From Akkermansia sp. (GTDB lineage Bacteria > Verrucomicrobiota > Verrucomicrobiia > Verrucomicrobiales > Akkermansiaceae), in NCBI GenBank assembly GCA_017555205.1, contig JAFZGW010000013.1, positions 310,001 to 374,000 on the forward strand: a stretch of DNA of 64,000 nt. The letters are read 5' to 3'. Positions 62,117-64,000 of the stretch are shown here, piece after piece. The notes beneath the pieces are model-generated. The model made no database searches. It was not told the origin of the DNA and was given only the letters and a program-made list of their open reading frames with translations. Every line of letters starts with the position of its first letter. The first letter of the stretch is position 1. A program made the translations under genes and the position numbers.

Positions 62117-63430
62117 ATGAGCAGCGCCGGAATGGCACAGGGTATGCAGCAAAGCATGGCAGCAACTGCCGCCATGCAGCTTTTCATGCGCACCCTACAA
62201 GCCGGCACAATGGAACTGGCGGAAATTGCGGCACAGGCTATGGCTACCAATCCGGCGCTGGAAGAACTCCCGCCACCGGAACCGGAGGACGATGAACCGG
62301 GTGCCCCCCTCAATCGCGAAGCAACTCTTCGCCATGATCGACTGCTGGAAAATCAGACCGGCATCATTACCCTGGCCGAGCATTTGGAGGAACAAATACG
62401 CCGCAGTGCCCTTCCCTCGGCAACGGAACAAGCAGCCCTTGCTTTAATTCCCTACTTGAACCGCCACGGTTTTTTCGCGGAACCACTTGCAGAGCTCCAA
62501 TCCGCGCTCAAGCTGCCCCCGCAAACATTTCGTAGAGCACTGAGAGCCATACGAGACTTGGAGCCGGCCGGCGTAGGGGCACAAGATCTGCGCGAAAGCC
62601 TAATACTTCAGTTGGAGCGGCTTGGCGAGCACGGCGGCATCCCCATGCAATTACTGCGGCGATTCTGGCAGGAGCTTGTTGACCACCGCTATGCAGATGT
62701 TGCACGAGCGCTCGATGTAGAAGAAGAAGCTGTTTGCATAGCCGCCCGCCATATTGCACGACTGAATCCGGATCCGGGTAGCGGGTTCTCGCAAACGGAG
62801 CTCAATATCATCACTCCGGATTTATTAGTCCAAAAAGAGGGTGACGAATGGATTGTCACACTGACCGACGAGGACATACCAAGACTAACAATTTCAGCCG
62901 AATACAGGGACATGATGTCGGAGCATGCCGAAGATGCAGAGCTGCGGCGCTACCTGTCGAAATGTTTCCGAGATGGGCGCGAGCTCATACGCGCCATCGC
63001 TGAGCGCCAGCAAACTATACTCAAAGTCGCACAGGCCATCGTAAACCGCCAGCAGAACTTCTTCCGGCACGGCCCCCACAAATTAGCACCGATGCAAATG
63101 GACAGCATCGCCGCCGATATTGGGGTCAGCACCTCTACCGTATCGCGCGCCGTCCGAGCCAAATACCTCAAATGCACCCATGGCATATTTGAGTTGCGCC
63201 GGTTTTTCAGCGCGGCTGTAGAAATGACAGACGGGGAAGACATCTCCGTGAATGCCGCCATGGCTCGCATACGCGAACTTATCGCCAATGAACCGCCCCA
63301 AGCCCCACTCAGCGATGCCGCTATTGAAAGTGCCTTGCAAGCGGAAGGCATAAATCTGGCGCGCCGCACTATTGCAAAATACCGCGAGCAAATGAAGATA
63401 CTACCCGCGCGCCTACGCCGCAGTAAGTAA
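62117..63430 (+). CDS. rpoN: RNA polymerase sigma-54 factor
   Basis: RpoN directs transcription from -24/-12 promoters with the help of AAA+ activators. The 437-residue protein has the activator-interacting region I (residues 5-45, with MQLFMRTLQAGTMELAEIAAQAMATNPALEE-type heptads of Leu and Gln), an acidic linker, the core-binding domain, a helix-turn-helix (IAADIGVSTSTVSRAVRAK near residue 335) and the RpoN box ARRTIAKYRE at 415-424. No enhancer-binding activator gene and no convincing -24/-12 site were seen in the window. Confidence 0.95.
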   Translation: MSSAGMAQGMQQSMAATAAMQLFMRTLQAGTMELAEIAAQAMATNPALEELPPPEPEDDEPGAPLNREATLRHDRLLENQTGIITLAEHLEEQIRRSALPSATEQAALALIPYLNRHGFFAEPLAELQSALKLPPQTFRRALRAIRDLEPAGVGAQDLRESLILQLERLGEHGGIPMQLLRRFWQELVDHRYADVARALDVEEEAVCIAARHIARLNPDPGSGFSQTELNIITPDLLVQKEGDEWIVTLTDEDIPRLTISAEYRDMMSEHAEDAELRRYLSKCFRDGRELIRAIAERQQTILKVAQAIVNRQQNFFRHGPHKLAPMQMDSIAADIGVSTSTVSRAVRAKYLKCTHGIFELRRFFSAAVEMTDGEDISVNAAMARIRELIANEPPQAPLSDAAIESALQAEGINLARRTIAKYREQMKILPARLRRSK

Positions 63431-63465
63431 GACACAACAGTTTTGCCTACTGACTCGGTGTGGGA

Positions 63466-63494
63466 TTGACGCCGCAGTGACAGCACTATATAAT
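63466..63494 (+). promoter_or_regulatory. Promoter of the zinc-binding protein gene
   Basis: TTGACG (63466-63471)-N17-TATAAT (63489-63494), a perfect -10 box ending 7 nt before the ATG at 63502. The transcript should begin at or within a base of the start codon. Confidence 0.8.
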
Positions 63495-63501
63495 AGGGCG
63501 C

Positions 63502-64000
63502 ATGAAAAAAATGCTCTGTCTGCTACTGCTCACGCTGGGTATAAGCCTTGCACAAGCAGCTCCTATGAAGATAGCCAGCCTACACCCATTGCTCACTGAA
63601 ATGGCAATAGCTCTGGGCGGCGAGCAGGTGGAAGTAGTCAATTTATTCCCGGAAAAAGGCGACTTACACGCATTCACACCAACCATGCGCGAGCTGGGCG
63701 CTGCGGCAGATGCCCGACTGCTGCTGGCATGCGGCAAGGGGGTTGAGCCTTACCTGACAGACCTGCGCGACAGCGTGCGTGCCGAAACACAAATCATTGA
63801 AGTCGGCACTTCCTTGCCCAACGTACAGGTACCGGGCACACCCTACAATGACCCGCACTGGTGGAACACGCCGGAAAACATGAAACGCGCAGCCCGCACC
63901 TTGCTGGTCGCTATGCAGCAGGCTGCCCCCGAACACGCTCAAACTTTCAACAACGGCTATGCTCAATATGCCGCCGACATGAATAAGCTCACCCGCACCG
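63502..64000 (+). CDS. ZnuA/TroA-type metal ABC transporter substrate-binding protein (partial)
   Basis: The first 166 residues of a periplasmic metal-binding protein; the window ends inside it. The signal peptide (MKKMLCLLLL start, cleavage near AQA-AP, residue 21) is followed by a cluster A-1 fold with candidate metal ligands at ASLHPLL (His), GDLHAFTP (His) and NDPHWW (the DPHxW motif of ZnuA-like proteins). It should bind Zn or Mn for an ABC importer whose other genes would lie beyond the window. No His-rich loop is seen in the part available. The ATG at 63502 has no leader upstream. Confidence 0.88.
   Translation, partial: MKKMLCLLLLTLGISLAQAAPMKIASLHPLLTEMAIALGGEQVEVVNLFPEKGDLHAFTPTMRELGAAADARLLLACGKGVEPYLTDLRDSVRAETQIIEVGTSLPNVQVPGTPYNDPHWWNTPENMKRAARTLLVAMQQAAPEHAQTFNNGYAQYAADMNKLTRT

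Noticed and set aside
1..64000. tRNA, rRNA, CRISPR arrays, insertion sequences or prophage
   Set aside because: No cloverleaf, rRNA block, regularly spaced repeats, transposase or phage gene was recognised on either strand by eye. A tRNAscan or Infernal run would be needed to exclude small RNAs.

Overview
The window reads as a chromosomal segment of a Gram-negative member of the Verrucomicrobiota, most likely near Akkermansia. The supporting traits are lipid A and Kdo genes (lpxK, waaA), a secretin of the Amuc_1098 type, a PEP-CTERM secreted protein, stand-alone AP2/ERF-like proteins, a tandemly duplicated UvrA of 1838 residues (a feature shared with Chlamydiae) and a eukaryote-type glycogen branching enzyme. 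No rRNA, tRNA, insertion sequence, prophage or CRISPR array was seen. Coding density is high and most genes are single or in short operons.

Layout. 1-12.7 kb: Mrp Fe-S carrier, TerC, UDP-xylose synthase, ankyrin protein, EFR1-type ferredoxin, tandem UvrA, MFS transporter, LpxK. 12.8-18.3 kb: KhpA-like KH protein and PriA, a small His-rich secreted protein, a DUF6714-like protein, FolD, an acyltransferase. 18.3-25.1 kb: a membrane protein and a secretin in one operon, then the housekeeping sigma factor RpoD with a very basic tail. 25.3-34.3 kb: type III glutamine synthetase, LipA, a small membrane protein, a 1453-residue M16 protease with an unusual C-terminal domain, a BASS transporter. 34.3-45.9 kb: MenC-like enzyme, ABC ATPase, M20 peptidase, GH3 hexosaminidase, PyrE, two pseudouridine synthases, a TPR protein, a YD-repeat protein, GNAT, BirA, a HAD phosphatase. 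46-51 kb: GalM, a lipoprotein, two tandem paralogous secreted proteins, RsmD, WaaA. 51-64 kb: AP2-like proteins, a PEP-CTERM metallopeptidase, GlgB, rubrerythrin, an orphan efflux adaptor, glutamate decarboxylase, a ribbon-helix-helix protein, a GT35-like protein, RpoN, and the start of a zinc-binding lipocalin-unrelated ZnuA-type protein.

The most striking property is transcriptional. Most first genes of transcription units carry TTGnnn, exactly 17 nt, then TAnnnT, with the -10 box ending only 5-15 nt before the ATG and no Shine-Dalgarno sequence. This predicts leaderless or near-leaderless mRNAs as the normal mode, and it was used here to fix many start codons. Secondary highlights are a GT35 phosphorylase-like protein whose PLP-binding lysine is replaced by serine, close to a eukaryote-type GlgB; a His/Cys domain resembling clan CD peptidases fused to an M16 protease; and three intrinsic terminators placed directly against the start of the next gene on the same strand, which look like intra-operon attenuators.
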